Assembly: GCA_025331435.1 (NCBI GenBank)
Contig: JAIWNI010000003.1
Coordinates: forward strand, 124,001 to 188,000
Source of the DNA: Choanephora cucurbitarum
Lineage: Eukaryota > Mucoromycota > Mucoromycetes > Mucorales > Choanephoraceae
DNA: 64,000 nucleotides
Reading direction: 5' to 3'
The position numbers were made by a program, and so were the translations under genes. Shown piece after piece: positions 10,833 through 22,970 of the stretch; position 1 is the stretch's first letter; the number at the start of each line of letters is the position of its first letter. Under the pieces are notes generated by a model that saw nothing but the letters and a program-made list of their open reading frames with translations, was not told the DNA's origin and ran no database searches.

Positions 10833-12548
10833 TTATACACTGGCCACTTTTAATACACGCACACAAGCATCAATTGTGTCAGTTGACTGATCAACAGCAT
10901 GACAACAATTCTCAAACTCATGTTGCCATGAAATATCATCCAACAGGATATCAGCCAGTGATTTAGTCAACACTAAGGAAAACATATAACATTGAGCAGC
11001 ATTTAAGGCAACCATAGAAGCATCTGATAATCGAAATGTCTTGATCACATTCACAATATCATCCTCTAAATTCTCTTTGATATCCAATTGAGCGCGTAAT
11101 GTACCATATCTATCACAACAATCAGTCCGTGTAGTCCAACACTGGGTTTTTCACTCTCACTTACGTGTCTAGTATACGTTCACTCAAGATTTGACCTCTC
11201 AGATAAGTGGCTTCATCCACCAGATTGTTGTCTTTGAGTAAAGTGGGAATATCAATGCGTTGTTTGTTCTGCTGTAGTTCATAAAGATAGGTACGCGTGG
11301 CCTTGGTGGTCATGTGATCTAACATGGTCCAGATAGTACCGAATAAAGATAGTTCAGGCGTCTTTTTCTTCTTTTTCATAGGCTTCTTGGGTTTAGATGA
11401 AGGTGTGTCTTTGATTTCGATAGGTTTTGTTTCTTGGCCATCCACAATAGGATGTGTCACTGTAGGCTTTTGTTTGGTTGGTGCTGGTTTAGAGGATTCT
11501 TCTTTGACAACAATAGGCATTTGAGTAGGTGTAGGCTTTTGTTTGGTTGGTGCTAGCTTAGTGGGTTCTTCTTTGACAACAGGTGGCATTTGAATAGGCT
11601 TGGATGCTTCAGTTGTCTCATCCTTATCCATCTTCATATCCTTTAACATCATCATTGTCTCAAACATGGCTTCATGATCATCTGGATCAGCCAACACTTC
11701 CTCTTTTTCTTCTTCTTTATGAATAGGTGTCGTATTGGATTCGGTCTTTTTCAGCACAAGTGTAGTAGGGCGATTACCTTCCTTTTTGACTTCAATACGA
11801 TAGCCTTCAATAGAATCATAAATGCCCTGAGTAGGTTGCAAAGTAGGTGGTGCGATCGTTTCTTTTTCTACAATCTGCAGTGTGTCCTGTCCATCCTGAG
11901 GAACAGATCCCAATAGCTTTTGAACATAATCCTGTCGAATCTCTTGATTTGACTTCAATTGCCTTGTTCTCTTCTTTTCTTGTTGAATAGCCACACTAAA
12001 ACAAACAAAAAGAGAGAGAGATGAGTATAGCATATACACTTTTGTATAAAGCAGATACTTTACTGAACATCTTGATCTTTCATTACCACATGAACTGTTG
12101 AAGGCAAAGAGAGATCGCGAAACCAGACAGGCTCTTCTGATAGTTGCATGCGATAATATTTAGATTTCTTGAAACAGTCTTCAGAACAGTACTTGGCCAG
12201 TTCAGACTGATCATAGACTTTGCGTTGAGAGAGTGAGATTTTGTATTTCTGGAGTACATCTGTCTGAGGTGGATCATGACAGATGGGATAACCACACCAT
12301 GACTGAACAGCACGCTCTTCTACAATTTCGTCATATGTCTTGGGTTGGAGATAGGTAGCTGCTCGTTCTAGTGTCTGAATGGCTATCTTTGATTGCGAGA
12401 ATAGCTTTTCTTGCCATACAAACACTAGTTTTTCTGTTTTAATGCGTTGTTCTGTACTTTCTTTTACTAGCTTCTGCTTAGGTGTCAATGGTTTCTTTTT
12501 ACGGCGTAATATTCTCTTTCTTGGTGGTGGTGGTGTAGAAGTGCTCAT
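10833..12548 (-). CDS. RTR1: RNA polymerase II CTD phosphatase Rtr1/RPAP2
   Basis: Three exons (12548-12064, 11995-11165, 11109-10833; 1593 nt, 530 residues), phases consistent. Rtr1/RPAP2 removes phosphate from the polymerase II C-terminal domain (Ser5) and takes part in polymerase assembly and import. The zinc-binding core is visible: WCGYPICHD, then KYKISLSQRKVYDQSELAKYCSEDCFKKSKYY, giving a C-x4-C...C-x3-C arrangement, followed by the family's EEPVWFRD. The long middle part is Lys/Pro/Glu-rich, with two direct copies of a 23-residue unit. The C-terminal part resembles the conserved helical tail of animal RPAP2, which short yeast Rtr1 lacks; this makes the protein closer to RPAP2 in architecture. 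It is divergent from the zinc-cluster gene with 116 bp between starts. Confidence 0.88.
11462..11599 (-). repeat. Tandem 69-bp duplication inside RTR1 coding sequence
   Basis: Two adjacent near-identical units begin at 11462 and 11531 (each starts gtaggcttttgtttggttgg on the + strand). The 69-bp period equals 23 codons, so the frame is preserved. It encodes a repeated VVKEE.../APTKQKPT segment in the low-complexity linker of Rtr1/RPAP2. A few substitutions separate the copies. Confidence 0.8.
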
Positions 12549-12664
12549 GATGTATAATAAAAAAAAATACCCGCAGTTTTCCCCTTTTCCACTTTTTTTT
12601 TTCTTTCTGAAACTATCCAGTTCGTTGTATTACATAATCAAGCTGAACAAGTTAGTTTTTTAGG
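12549..12664. promoter_or_regulatory. Short divergent promoter (Rtr1 / Zn2Cys6 factor)
   Basis: Only 116 bp separate the two divergent ATGs, so both core promoters must lie here or within transcribed sequence. It contains A and T homopolymer tracts that would be expected to exclude nucleosomes. No specific site is recognised. Confidence 0.45.
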
Positions 12665-14734
12665 ATGAAAACGACAATAAAACCTTGTGCTGGTAAATAA
12701 GTCTTGTTTTATTGAGTTATATGTTCATTAGTTCAATAGTGAAAGCTAGAATGTCGTGATCAGCGTCGGAAATGTGTTCGGCCTGATGTGTCATCACCTT
12801 GCAATAGATGTGCACGTTTGGGCCAAGTGTGTGTTGAAGCAATGAATGAAGATGAAAATCAAAAGAAACTAGAGGCCTACAATGCTCAGATAAGACAGCT
12901 GGAGGAAACAATAGAGTGTATAGAAAAGGAAGTAGAACACTACAGATCACATAGTCTAACAACCACCACTACTGCCACTTCAACTATCATACCTAGTCAT
13001 TTCTATGGGTGGAAGTTTCGTATGCACAACGGTATGATATCAATTGATACTGGCATCAAGAGTATCAGTGATCTTCTACCCTTGAGCTATCTTTCACCCC
13101 TCAGTGCAGATTGGGGATTATTTGATCAGAAGGAAGAGTGCGATATCTATCTCAACGATCGTTCAGATCTCTTGTTACAGTTTATACAAGAAACCAACAC
13201 AAGCTGGATCTCATTCTTCATGTCCTTGCTAGAGAGACCTAACCAGCTAAATCGACGTCTGCTCTTACCTGCACCCAGATCTCTTATCTCACAAGCCCTC
13301 CTTGATCAGCTAGTGACTATCTTTTTTCAATGTCATAATATGTACAAGTTATGCATACACAAACCATCCTTTGAAGCACATTATGCCACTCTAGAAGATG
13401 TCTTGTCTGATGCGATCACCCTTAGTATCTGTTGCTATGTCTGTACAACACCCTGTAACCATCTGGACACGATCAACCCACAAGAACAACGAGCACTTGC
13501 TGATTTCTTGTTTAATCGCTGCAAGTCAATCATCCTGGACCAATTTGATGACTATGAAAAGCGATTTGAGACTGTGGCTGCTATTGTGCTGTTAGTTCAA
13601 TATATGCACTTTACTCTCCGATTCTCTGATTGCCGGCATTTGCTTGATTTGGCATATAATCTCTGTTTAGATATACAGAGGGAAATGACAGATGAACAGC
13701 CGACAATTAAGCAAGCACTGTTCAAACGCCATTTCTACTTCATTGTCTATTTTCGCCGGATCATCAACAGTGTGGCCAACGACAGCTTCTTCTCAGAGTC
13801 CTGTCATATCTCACTCTTGGATGAAATAGAAGATGAAAGTGAAGAATCTAAACGATGGATTCGAGCACTCAATTGGAGTCTTCGAGCCTTTGACCATCCC
13901 TTTATCATTCGTGTACTAGTAAGTCAAACAGACGATAACAGTGCCAGTCTATTAAAATTGACTAACAACAGACTAATGGTATTAGAAACAAGTCAATTTA
14001 GCTTATTTTGGTCAGGTAGGCGTATTTAGTTTTGAGTCTATGGTGAAGCTAGAGATCATCATTGATGAATGGCTATCTATTGTGCCTGACGATATTCGTC
14101 TCTGTCATGACTACCATAGTCAAGAAGCATGTGAGGCAGCCATTCGCCAGACAACAGATGATGTCAAGCTATTTTCTTTTGTTGATTTCTGTGCTCTTCA
14201 TCTTTGGATCTATTGCTTCTTATTGAAGCCTTTACCAGATCAGAGAATGGACGAACAAATGTCGAGATATGTATTGCAGAAATCATTAGAGAAATCAGCC
14301 AAATACTCCTACCTGGCTGTTCGAGCTATCCATCGTATGTTTGAAGTGGCCTTGAATGAACAGCGCTGTAAGTTATAAGCAATTCTGTCAACACAATGAG
14401 ACTAACAAGGTCTTTATCAGGCGATATGTCCCTTGTAGGCTGTGATTCTTTGCTTACTACAATTGATCTATTGATCCTCACTTCATCAGATAATAGGCAC
14501 CTGGCAAAAGATACAAGAGAACTGATTCATTCCATCTATCGCATGTTAAACAAATTCAATTACATGTACAATATCTGTGCTACTTATGGACCTTCACCGA
14601 TGGAAAGCATTCTTTCAGGCACTAAGCAGAGCATGCGATTTCATATGGAATATTATGATCAACTGTCTCATCCATGGCTTTCTGTTGTCTATGATGCTAC
14701 TTGTTATATATCTCATTTTAATGCATGTATTTAG
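12665..14734 (+). CDS. Zn(2)Cys(6) transcription factor, copy A
   Basis: Four exons, 12665-12692, 12750-13918, 13986-14367 and 14421-14734 (1893 nt, 630 residues). The first exon is only 28 nt and encodes MKTTIKPCA. The first intron splits the zinc cluster, which after splicing reads C-x2-C-x6-C-x8-C-x2-C-x6-C (PCAEC...RRKC...PCNRC...GQVC), a complete binuclear zinc cluster. A coiled coil follows (residues about 45-75) and then a long helical region typical of fungal activator middle domains. The protein is paralogous to the factor at 38766-41103: same exon plan, an identical 382-nt third exon, and shared segments such as DTGIKSISDL/ETGIKNVSDL and DIYLN. Target genes are unknown. An uncorrected model would start at a GTG and lose half the zinc cluster. 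Confidence 0.88.
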
Positions 14735-14810
14735 AGCAGAAAAAAAAAAGAAATGCGCATAAGTTTATTAATAGTAATATGGTAATAAAGAAAAGAAAAA
14801 CAAAGAGTTA

Positions 14811-17752
14811 TTAGAAGCAAGTATCATCGAATTGACAGTTGCCAAGAGCAGCAGCACTTTCTTCGGTATCTTTCACACAACGGAAACCAATGGTAGCTGA
14901 GCGATCTACAGAGGGACACATCAAGAGGTATTTGCTATGTGTGTCATTACGGTAGGCTTGAGGGAAGTATTGGCTGTTGTGTTTAGGTTGATAATAAGAA
15001 CCACCACGGATAATGGCTATAGATCATTGTTAGTCATTGAATCGCTTAGTTTCCTGTCATTCTTTTGATTTACCTGCTCTAGTGTGTTCATCTTGATAGA
15101 CATCAGTCCATTGCCAGACATTGCCAACCATATCATAAACGCCCATACAGGATCGACCACGGGGATGAGCATCTACGTCAGCAGGAGGATGGGCAGGGTA
15201 AAGGCGGTCTCTACCACTGTAAGGAACAGGCACCTTGGCATCATCCCATTCATCACCCCAAGGATAAACACGGTATTCACTACCACCTTGAGCAACATAT
15301 TGCCATTCCCATTCATGAGGAAGACTAAGAGAATTGATTAGTTTTCTTTTTTTTTTTATCATCCAAGGTCAATCTTATTTACCGTTTACCAGCCCATTTG
15401 GCATAAGCTCTAGCATCTTCAATAGAGACATGAGTCACAGGCATGTTGGCTCTGTCAGCAGGGTAACAGCCACCAATCCAGTGCTTCAAGAAGTTTGTAG
15501 GGTCAGCAGGTTTATAGTTTGTCTTATCCAAAAAGTCCTTGAATTGAGCTTCTGTGACAGGGTAGGCATCCATATAGAATGTGTGGATCTTCATACGATA
15601 AGGTGCGTGCACACGAGAAGCTTGATGTTCCCAAGGGTATCGGATATCAGAACCAGAGTAATCACGACAAGGATGGTGCTGGCCAGTGCTCTTGACTTCG
15701 AAATCAAATACATCACCTTCAATACGGACCATACCACATAAGCCTTCACCAATTGAACGACTGACAACAGTTTCATCCAATTCTTGCCAGAGAAGAGGAG
15801 TGCTCAATGGGTAACAGGACAGTTGCTTCTTGGAACGACAGTGCATCATACTCAAGAGTTCTTCAAATCCTCTAGGTCGCTTAGAAACATCACAGGTAGC
15901 AAAGACACAACCATAACCATGGGGTTCGATATCGAAGCTTAAGGTAGCCAAGCCATCACAGATGTTGGTAGGTTGGATTTCGACACCGTGCCAGACATCA
16001 TAGTATTGCATGCCCATATGATAGTTGACAACAATTTGGTGACCTGTGACCTTGGTAGCACCACGGTTGATGAAGTTCCAGACAGTTTGGTACTTGATGC
16101 AACGGTGAGTGAACTTGCTTGAATAGACTGTTTCCCAACAGACACAAGGTGAGTGAGGTTCCCATTCGGGGGAGGCATAGAATTCAGGACCGAAGCAACG
16201 CAAGATACTGGAAACACGGAACAAAGCTTCAGCATCTCTAGGAGACATTTGATTGCAGGTACCAAAGATGTTTTCCCAGATTTCAATACCCATACCTTTA
16301 TACAAACAAGGATTAGAAAACGGAATAAAAGCAAGATTTTCTCAATCTACTTACCATTGAAGAAGGCATTTTGAATGGTGGCTGTCTTGTTTCTAGACCA
16401 TTTATCAGAAGCAAGTGTCATGTGTCTAGGCTCAATGAGCTTGTTTGTAGAAACAGTAGGAACACGACTATGAAATTCAATGAATTAGGCATGTTATAAT
16501 CAGAAGGCTACATTTATGACTTACATCTTTGAATCGAATTTAGCTTTATCAATGGATAAAAAGAAAGAAAAAGAGGGAGAAAAGTTTAGTTGAACCATTT
16601 TTTTTTTGGTCTTCAAAGATAGCTTACCTGTCTTCATAGTGTTCCATTGCAATGCCTATAATAATTATACATTTAGCTCTCGAGATCCTAGTCATAGTCA
16701 AAAGAAGGGCTTACCTCAGAAGGAATGGCATCAGAACTGGTTTCACTGTTAGGCTTGAATACCAAAGGGAAACCAATATCGACAGAAGTAGTCCAATAGT
16801 CTTCAGTGAAATGAGGTACATCACTAACTAAACCATCTGCATTGAATTCCTCTACAATAAGACTATATGTAAGTTATCTTGTTGACATATAAAAGTCAAT
16901 TCTTAACTTACTAAGCAAGCGAGGTAAGATATAACTCCAAGCAGCTTGAGGGTCGCGCTAAAGCAAAGATGAGTACTTCCATAAACTATTTGTTGATTTC
17001 TGACTAACTGATTACTTACTGTGCCGTTATCATCATTCAAAAGACCAAACAAAACCTTAATCTTCTTAGAATGAAATTGTTGTACCAAAGAGTGAATTCC
17101 GTGTGTGCCTTAAAAGGAAAAACACCAAAATAAAATCAGGTTTCCGAAAAAGGTGCCTCGTCCTATGTTTGCTTACCTCCGGGAAGACATCTTAAGAAAT
17201 CTTCAGAGTTACGACTGTCACAACCAAGGTTGGGCGAGGTTGTCCAAATCTAATTTTCACAACACATGAGCTCGCTTTCATAAAGGAGAGGAAAGTAAAC
17301 TTACAACAACAGAATCAATGGTACCATAACGTTTTTCAGCATCTTTTTTTTTAGCACACACATAAAGAGGTTAGACAAATGGTGTCAAACTGTAAAAGGT
17401 ATTTGTCCTTACCTTTTATGTAACGTTCAACAGTAAACTTGTTGGTGACAGGATCAAAGAGATAGAGGTCATTGATCATGACATGAGGTTGAACATAATT
17501 TCTTTGAACCCACTAATAAAAGAAAGCTCAGTAAAGTCGACGCAAATTATGTTGACTGAATTCTTCTTTTACCTGAAGTTCAGGGATATCATATCCAGTG
17601 TTTGTCTGACCTTCAGAATCTTTGAGTTGCTCATGACGCCATTTCTTCAAACGGTTAGCCCAATCCAAGTAATCTTTAGGAGAAACAGGTCCTTCAACTT
17701 GTTCAGTTCTGAACTTGAGTTCTTTGTTTTCAGAATAGGTCTTGACAAGCAT
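14811..17752 (-). CDS. Large protein with C-terminal FGE-like (SUMF1/EgtB-type) domain
   Basis: Thirteen exons (17752-17573, 17512-17413, 17342-17305, 17249-17177, 17108-17020, 16957-16912, 16851-16715, 16655-16628, 16543-16525, 16467-16355, 16295-15383, 15324-15074, 15016-14811) total 2193 nt, 730 residues, all phases closing. Two are micro-exons of 28 and 19 nt. Residues about 505-720 match the formylglycine-generating-enzyme fold: [73 protein letters not shown] and IGFRC. The catalytic cysteine pair expected just after RGGS is absent (the segment reads QPKHNSQYFPQAYR), so sulfatase activation is unlikely. The N-terminal 450 residues resemble a TIM-barrel glycosidase-like region (VLFGLLNDD, NADGLVSDVPHF, IEIWENIFG), by impression only. 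No signal peptide is seen. Confidence 0.8.
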
Positions 17753-19909
17753 TGAATGTAAAAAAAAAAAGATAAAGAAAAGAAAGAAAGGAAAAAGGAA
17801 AAGCAAATAGCGAACTTATTTCCTTTTATATAGATTGTCTAAATTTAGGATTTCATGCAGAGAAGTCAAGAACAATACAATTCCGTTCTCTTCTGCTGCT
17901 TCCCTCCCTTTCTCCCCCTGCTCTTCTTCTTTGACCCTCGCTAAAACTAGATATGCATTATTTCATTCATTTTCTTGCTATTTCTAAAGACATATAGTGA
18001 AGCCATGGCCATGTACAGGGAAAAAATAGAGAGAGAGAGTCGAAGGGAAATACCGATTACTATTTATTTCCCTTTAGCCGATATACTTTGGCATTTCATT
18101 TGTCTTTTTTTATATTTGTCGTGCAACCTCGTAGCACTTTTTTTTTGGTATCTTTCAGTTAAAATCTAAAGTGAAGAAACTATGAGTCTGCGACTACTAA
18201 AATGACATGAAAAAAATGTTTTTCCTTTAAGTCAAGAGATCCCAGCTAATACACAACTTATTTCGGATTTAATGTATTGAATGTTTAGAAATGAAACTCA
18301 ATTAGGTGAATGAAAACAACAAGGTTTGAATTTTCAACACAGAATATTTTTGGACAGTGGCGTTTAGGCAGAAAATTTAAAGGAGATGAGAGAGAGAGCT
18401 ATGCTGGTCATGATACAAAAGAAGATGATAACCAAATGTAAGAGATTTCCTTTGCCCGTGTTACAAACAATGATTGGCTTACCATGAAAAAGGAGCACAA
18501 GATATTGCTACGGCAAACCACAAATATGGCAATTTACTTACTAAGCCCTTAGCATGTTCGATGACATGGTCACACGAAGTTTGAAATTATATGTCAAATA
18601 AGAGAAAGTTTCTTTTACCGTTGCTTCACCATAGGATTCCATATTATAACTTGGCCCGATCTATATCTCACTGTATAAAAATTGCCTAAAGAATAACAAA
18701 ACCAAAGAAGGTCATTCGTTACACACTGTTTTCTTTGTCTTTTTTTGTATCTCTAAATCATGCGACATAAACTAATTTGTCTATCTTCAAAAAAAAAAAG
18801 AGAAAATATCTATTTTTTTACGCGTGCATGCAGATTGTTTACAGCTGTACCAAATACGGATCGTCGTATTCCCCCCTTGTTTTTTCTTTAAATACGTACC
18901 TTTTTATAACCAAGCATAAACAAGCTATAGCTAATTTATTCACAGATAATAGAAAAGCATATTTATAGAAAGCCAATCATCGCTTTTTTCCTGTGTAGTC
19001 TAGTAAAATCAAGTAAGAAAGTGTACTGGAACCAGAATCTAGATGAATCCTACCTCTGTCTAAATGATTCGTCCCTTTATATTTTAATTCACTCAATGCA
19101 GGATAAGGTTCTATTTTGCTACTGAGGATTGCATTTACATTACTGAAGTCAACCATCGCTGTTAAACCAAATAGAGGCATGCTTTCGTTGTTAAAAATAA
19201 GAGATCTCCCTTTCACAGAAATCAAATTTCACGAGTCTATGCATAACAGGCAAATTGCATGTTGCTCAACACAGCAATTGGTTTATGTGCTATTTTTTTT
19301 TTAGAAACTGCTTCACTTGCATCATTGTTGTCTTTAGTGTCATATCAATGATGCAGGCTCTTTCAATGTTAGAGCAAATGCTATCTTTCCTCCCCCTTAG
19401 ACCAAACTTTGGGTACAGGGATGCCAAGATTGATTCTTTTTTTCGATATTATGATATTCATTACTCATGCATGGTATATTCAAGAATCGCTTGGAAAACG
19501 ATCTGCATAGCACTAAAGCTATAAGCTACCAAAATAGAGTAGAACGGATCGGCTCTCTGCTTATCCTCCTCTCATTTTCTCCTCTTTTCAATTTCAAAAT
19601 ACGCCAATTTGAAGCTGTCATTTATACAATAATCCTTAGTTTCTTTCTTTAATACATTAGATGCTAGTTCAATTTACTGGTTCGCATTATGCTATGCACG
19701 AATGCCTCTAGAGTGAAAGGCATTTACATTGAGAACTTTGTGCTTTGCCTGATATTCTCCAAACTTTGTGTTACTCAAAGCAAGAAACTTTCTTTAATGC
19801 TACTTGGGTAAAAATACCTATCTCTGATTGGCCAAAAAGTAAAAAAAAAAAAATAGGTTTTCATTCTTTTACTATTAGCTTGAATTTTTTCTACACTTTA
19901 AGATCTGAC
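17753..19909. other. Long intergenic region, no supported gene
   Basis: A divergent spacer of about 2.1 kb between the FGE-like protein gene and the INTS13 gene. Small frames (for example 18977-19225 minus and 19255-19524 plus) overlap and show no domain, signal peptide or splice continuation. No tRNA or repeat is recognised. Confidence 0.55.
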
Positions 19910-22900
19910 ATGGTGCATACGTTTGTTATTTTAGATGGCCACCCAAACGTATTCACTCAAACTACAAGACGCAACAATGAGCAGATAGATCCAACACGTA
20001 AGAAGCCAAAAAAAACAAGGATAGACAGCAACACTAACTTTTTCTCTTCTTTATGATTCAGAACAATTGCCCCTCTTTCCTTTATGGGCAAATATGGTCC
20101 AAGGCTCGATCGAGTTTTGTCGTGTTGCTTGGGATCTTGAACATCTTCAGAAGTATCCTGTAAGTCTTTCTATATTGTGAGGGTAGAGAGATAGAGAGAA
20201 TTAGACAAGTTGAAACGAATTAGATCAATGTATTTGTTGCAGGTGGAACACCCTTTCTATTGAACACAGCAGAACAACAGCATACTCAGTATCTAGAAGC
20301 ACAATTTCCTCAAGCTCAACCTAGACGCACCTATACCCATGACCGTATTCAAACAACCATTGAAAGTGCACTTGATATGTACTTGAGTCAGAACAAGGAT
20401 ACGTTGAATCGCTGTCGAATTGTCATTCTCACTGTAGCCAAACAGCCTACAGAACAATCATTTCAGTTAGTAGCAATAGTTTGTTGGATGAGAAGAAGAA
20501 CAGTTTCAGTACTCATATGTGTTACACTGCGGAAATAGGTTTAGAAATAATCCAGAAGATACAGTCCGTGATCTCCGTTTAATGGCATGTGATGCTATTG
20601 AAACGATAACTAAAGATGATCGAAAGTAAATACTAAAAGATATAGCCATGATCACGACATTTAATATATGATTATCTGCAATAGAATAGACCATGTAGAT
20701 ATCGATGTATTGCGTCTATGGCCATTTACTGATGAAAAGACACCATTGCCCAAGTCTATCTTGTCAAAACAAATCACTTCGCAACTGACCATGTCAATCC
20801 ACACTATTCCAAATGGACAAGATGACTTGAAATATGCAATGAAACATCTGGCTCAGCTTTATTATAATGTTCATGTACTACACATATCAAATATTCCAAT
20901 GAAGGTAACATGATTAGTCAACACATTGTAAACACAGATCATTTATTTATTTGAAGTCTGCCGAACAAGTGACAATTACACGTACTGTCACTCTATTCTA
21001 TCAAGCCAATGGACGTCATTTGATTGATCAACAGAAGCCTGTGATTGGATTGGAGCTATACAATCCAAATTATCTCAAACACCGAGAATTAGAATTGACT
21101 TATTCTAAACGTAGTAAGCGAGCACTGCCAGGTAATTCAATGAATAGTTTCAGACTAGACAATGACTGACAATGATCATCAGAGCACGAATGGTGTACTT
21201 GCATGCATAGTATTTCGCCTCTTAATGTACGTTATCTCTTTTAAACAAAAACAACATACCATTCTAACTTATCATTATGTGACTCTTATAAAAAAAAGCT
21301 TCATGATCTAGCAACCGAAGTCTTTCTTGAGATGACTCTTCAAGGTAAGTCATTTGCATTCTCTCAAGGAGATGTACGTATCAGATCATACTAACGTAGA
21401 GTTGTTTGATCTAGGTAGCATTTCTTACCTTGTTAAGCATGAAACAACATCTTGGTCTCATGTACTTATGGCACACCATGGGACCATCTTTCTTCATTGT
21501 CTCGATAGTCAACTTCATGATCAGTTTGCCGAGGTAGAAAAGAATTGGACACAACTAAGCAAAGTCAAGGTGGAAGGCGCAAAAAGATTCGCTATCCAGC
21601 CTACAATCATCAAGACATCTGAACTGACTGACACTATATTGCGACCTAATCTGTTTGATAATGTGCACCATTATTTAACATCAGCACGCAGCAACTCCAT
21701 GTGCAAGACAGTACCCTTGAATCCTTTCCGATTTTCTCATCATCTATTGATCACACACAAATTAGAGGGAAACAGTTTACATACCTCTCGTTCAATTGAA
21801 AAATCAACACGATGGCGTACTTGCTTTCGAAACTGTGAAGGTACAGATCGTTTCCCGGTTACATTAGAGAACACAGAATCTATTGAGGATTTGTCGAATG
21901 ATGTACTGAATGGTATCCCTCAAAGCTCTGGTTTTGGCGTCGCTGTAGGCCTTGTACGTGATTTATTTGAACAACTACAGGATGTGTTGGCCAAAGACGT
22001 CATACTCGAGAAAGAAGTAAAGCCTACAAAGGAGTTGATTCCAATGCTTGTGTCTCAATTGATGCAGGGCATGGAGGGCTCACAAAAAGTGTTCATCAAG
22101 GGGTTGTCTAAAGCAGAAGCCAAGTTGGTTTCAAAGAAATTGTTGGTAGCATTATATCTAATTGGAAAGCGATTTGCTTCAGATTCAGATCAACATCAAG
22201 AGGTGAGAAGATGGATAGCGCAAGATCAAGTAGATGAACCTTTATTGATTTCTTTTCTTTTTTTTTGAAACATGATAGCTTTGTCTATATATCATCTCAA
22301 CTATAGATGCACTCAAAAAGCAAGCTATACAAGCAGCAGAGTCATCTCAGGTCAAGAAAGAAGAAAATGTATTAGAGGATGTATGGAATCAAGTGTCACG
22401 CTATGAAAATATGTCTTTAAGAGAACGAGAGGAAGCTGCTCAAGGCATCGTACCAGACATGAAGCGTCCGATAACCAATGATCCTATCCCCTTTTCAAAT
22501 CAACTACCTCCCCATTTACTTAAACAGCCAGCTTCTAATTCAATACCTTCTCCTTCAGCTGCAACGCCCAAATTCAATCCTGCCTTCCGTTCTCGCCGAG
22601 GCAATAATCCATTGGATCCAAGACAGCGCCCACCTCAAGACAACCAGCCCACCTACCCTAATCCATCTGCAGCTGTACCTTATTTAGTCTATATCCGCCC
22701 CACTATAGAAGAGAAGGCAGAGGAGGAAAAAGCGGAAGAGGATAGTTTAGGTGATCCTGGAAATCTACTGTGGCTCTATTGGATGCATGATAAAGCCAGA
22801 AAACGAGGCAGTCAAGAAGAGGGTGACTCGAGTAGTGGTACTGAGCTAGTGCATAAAGACAATCAATGGAAGCGTGTCAAAAAAGAGTTTTTGGGTCGTA

Positions 22901-22935
22901 TGGCACTAGCAGGTGAAAAGGGTGAAACAACATAA
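19910..22935 (+). CDS. INTS13: Integrator complex subunit 13 / Asunder homologue
   Basis: Best model has ten exons: 19910-19997, 20062-20159, 20281-20465, 20539-20625, 20685-20904, 20957-21131, 21183-21226, 21299-21344, 21415-22202 and 22279-22935 (about 795 residues). The exon-3 acceptor is uncertain: 20281 keeps frame, but the upstream cag near 20241 would shift it. Features matching animal INTS13 (Asunder) are FVILDGHPNVF near the start, LW...GSIEFCRVAWDL, NTAEQQHTQYLEAQ, LHISNIPMK, the VTITRTVTLFY segment and MAHHGTIFLHCL. In animals the protein belongs to the Integrator module acting on RNA polymerase II transcripts and to dynein regulation at mitosis. The C-terminal 150 residues are Pro-rich, then acidic. 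Function in fungi is inference. The gene ends 35 bp from the convergent membrane-protein gene. Confidence 0.72.
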
Positions 22936-22970
22936 CTGTTTATTATTATTATTTGGTATATTAAAGTGCT

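Noticed and set aside
18977..19225. 82-codon minus-strand frame
   Set aside because: Isolated in a 2-kb spacer, overlapped by plus-strand frames, with no recognisable sequence features.
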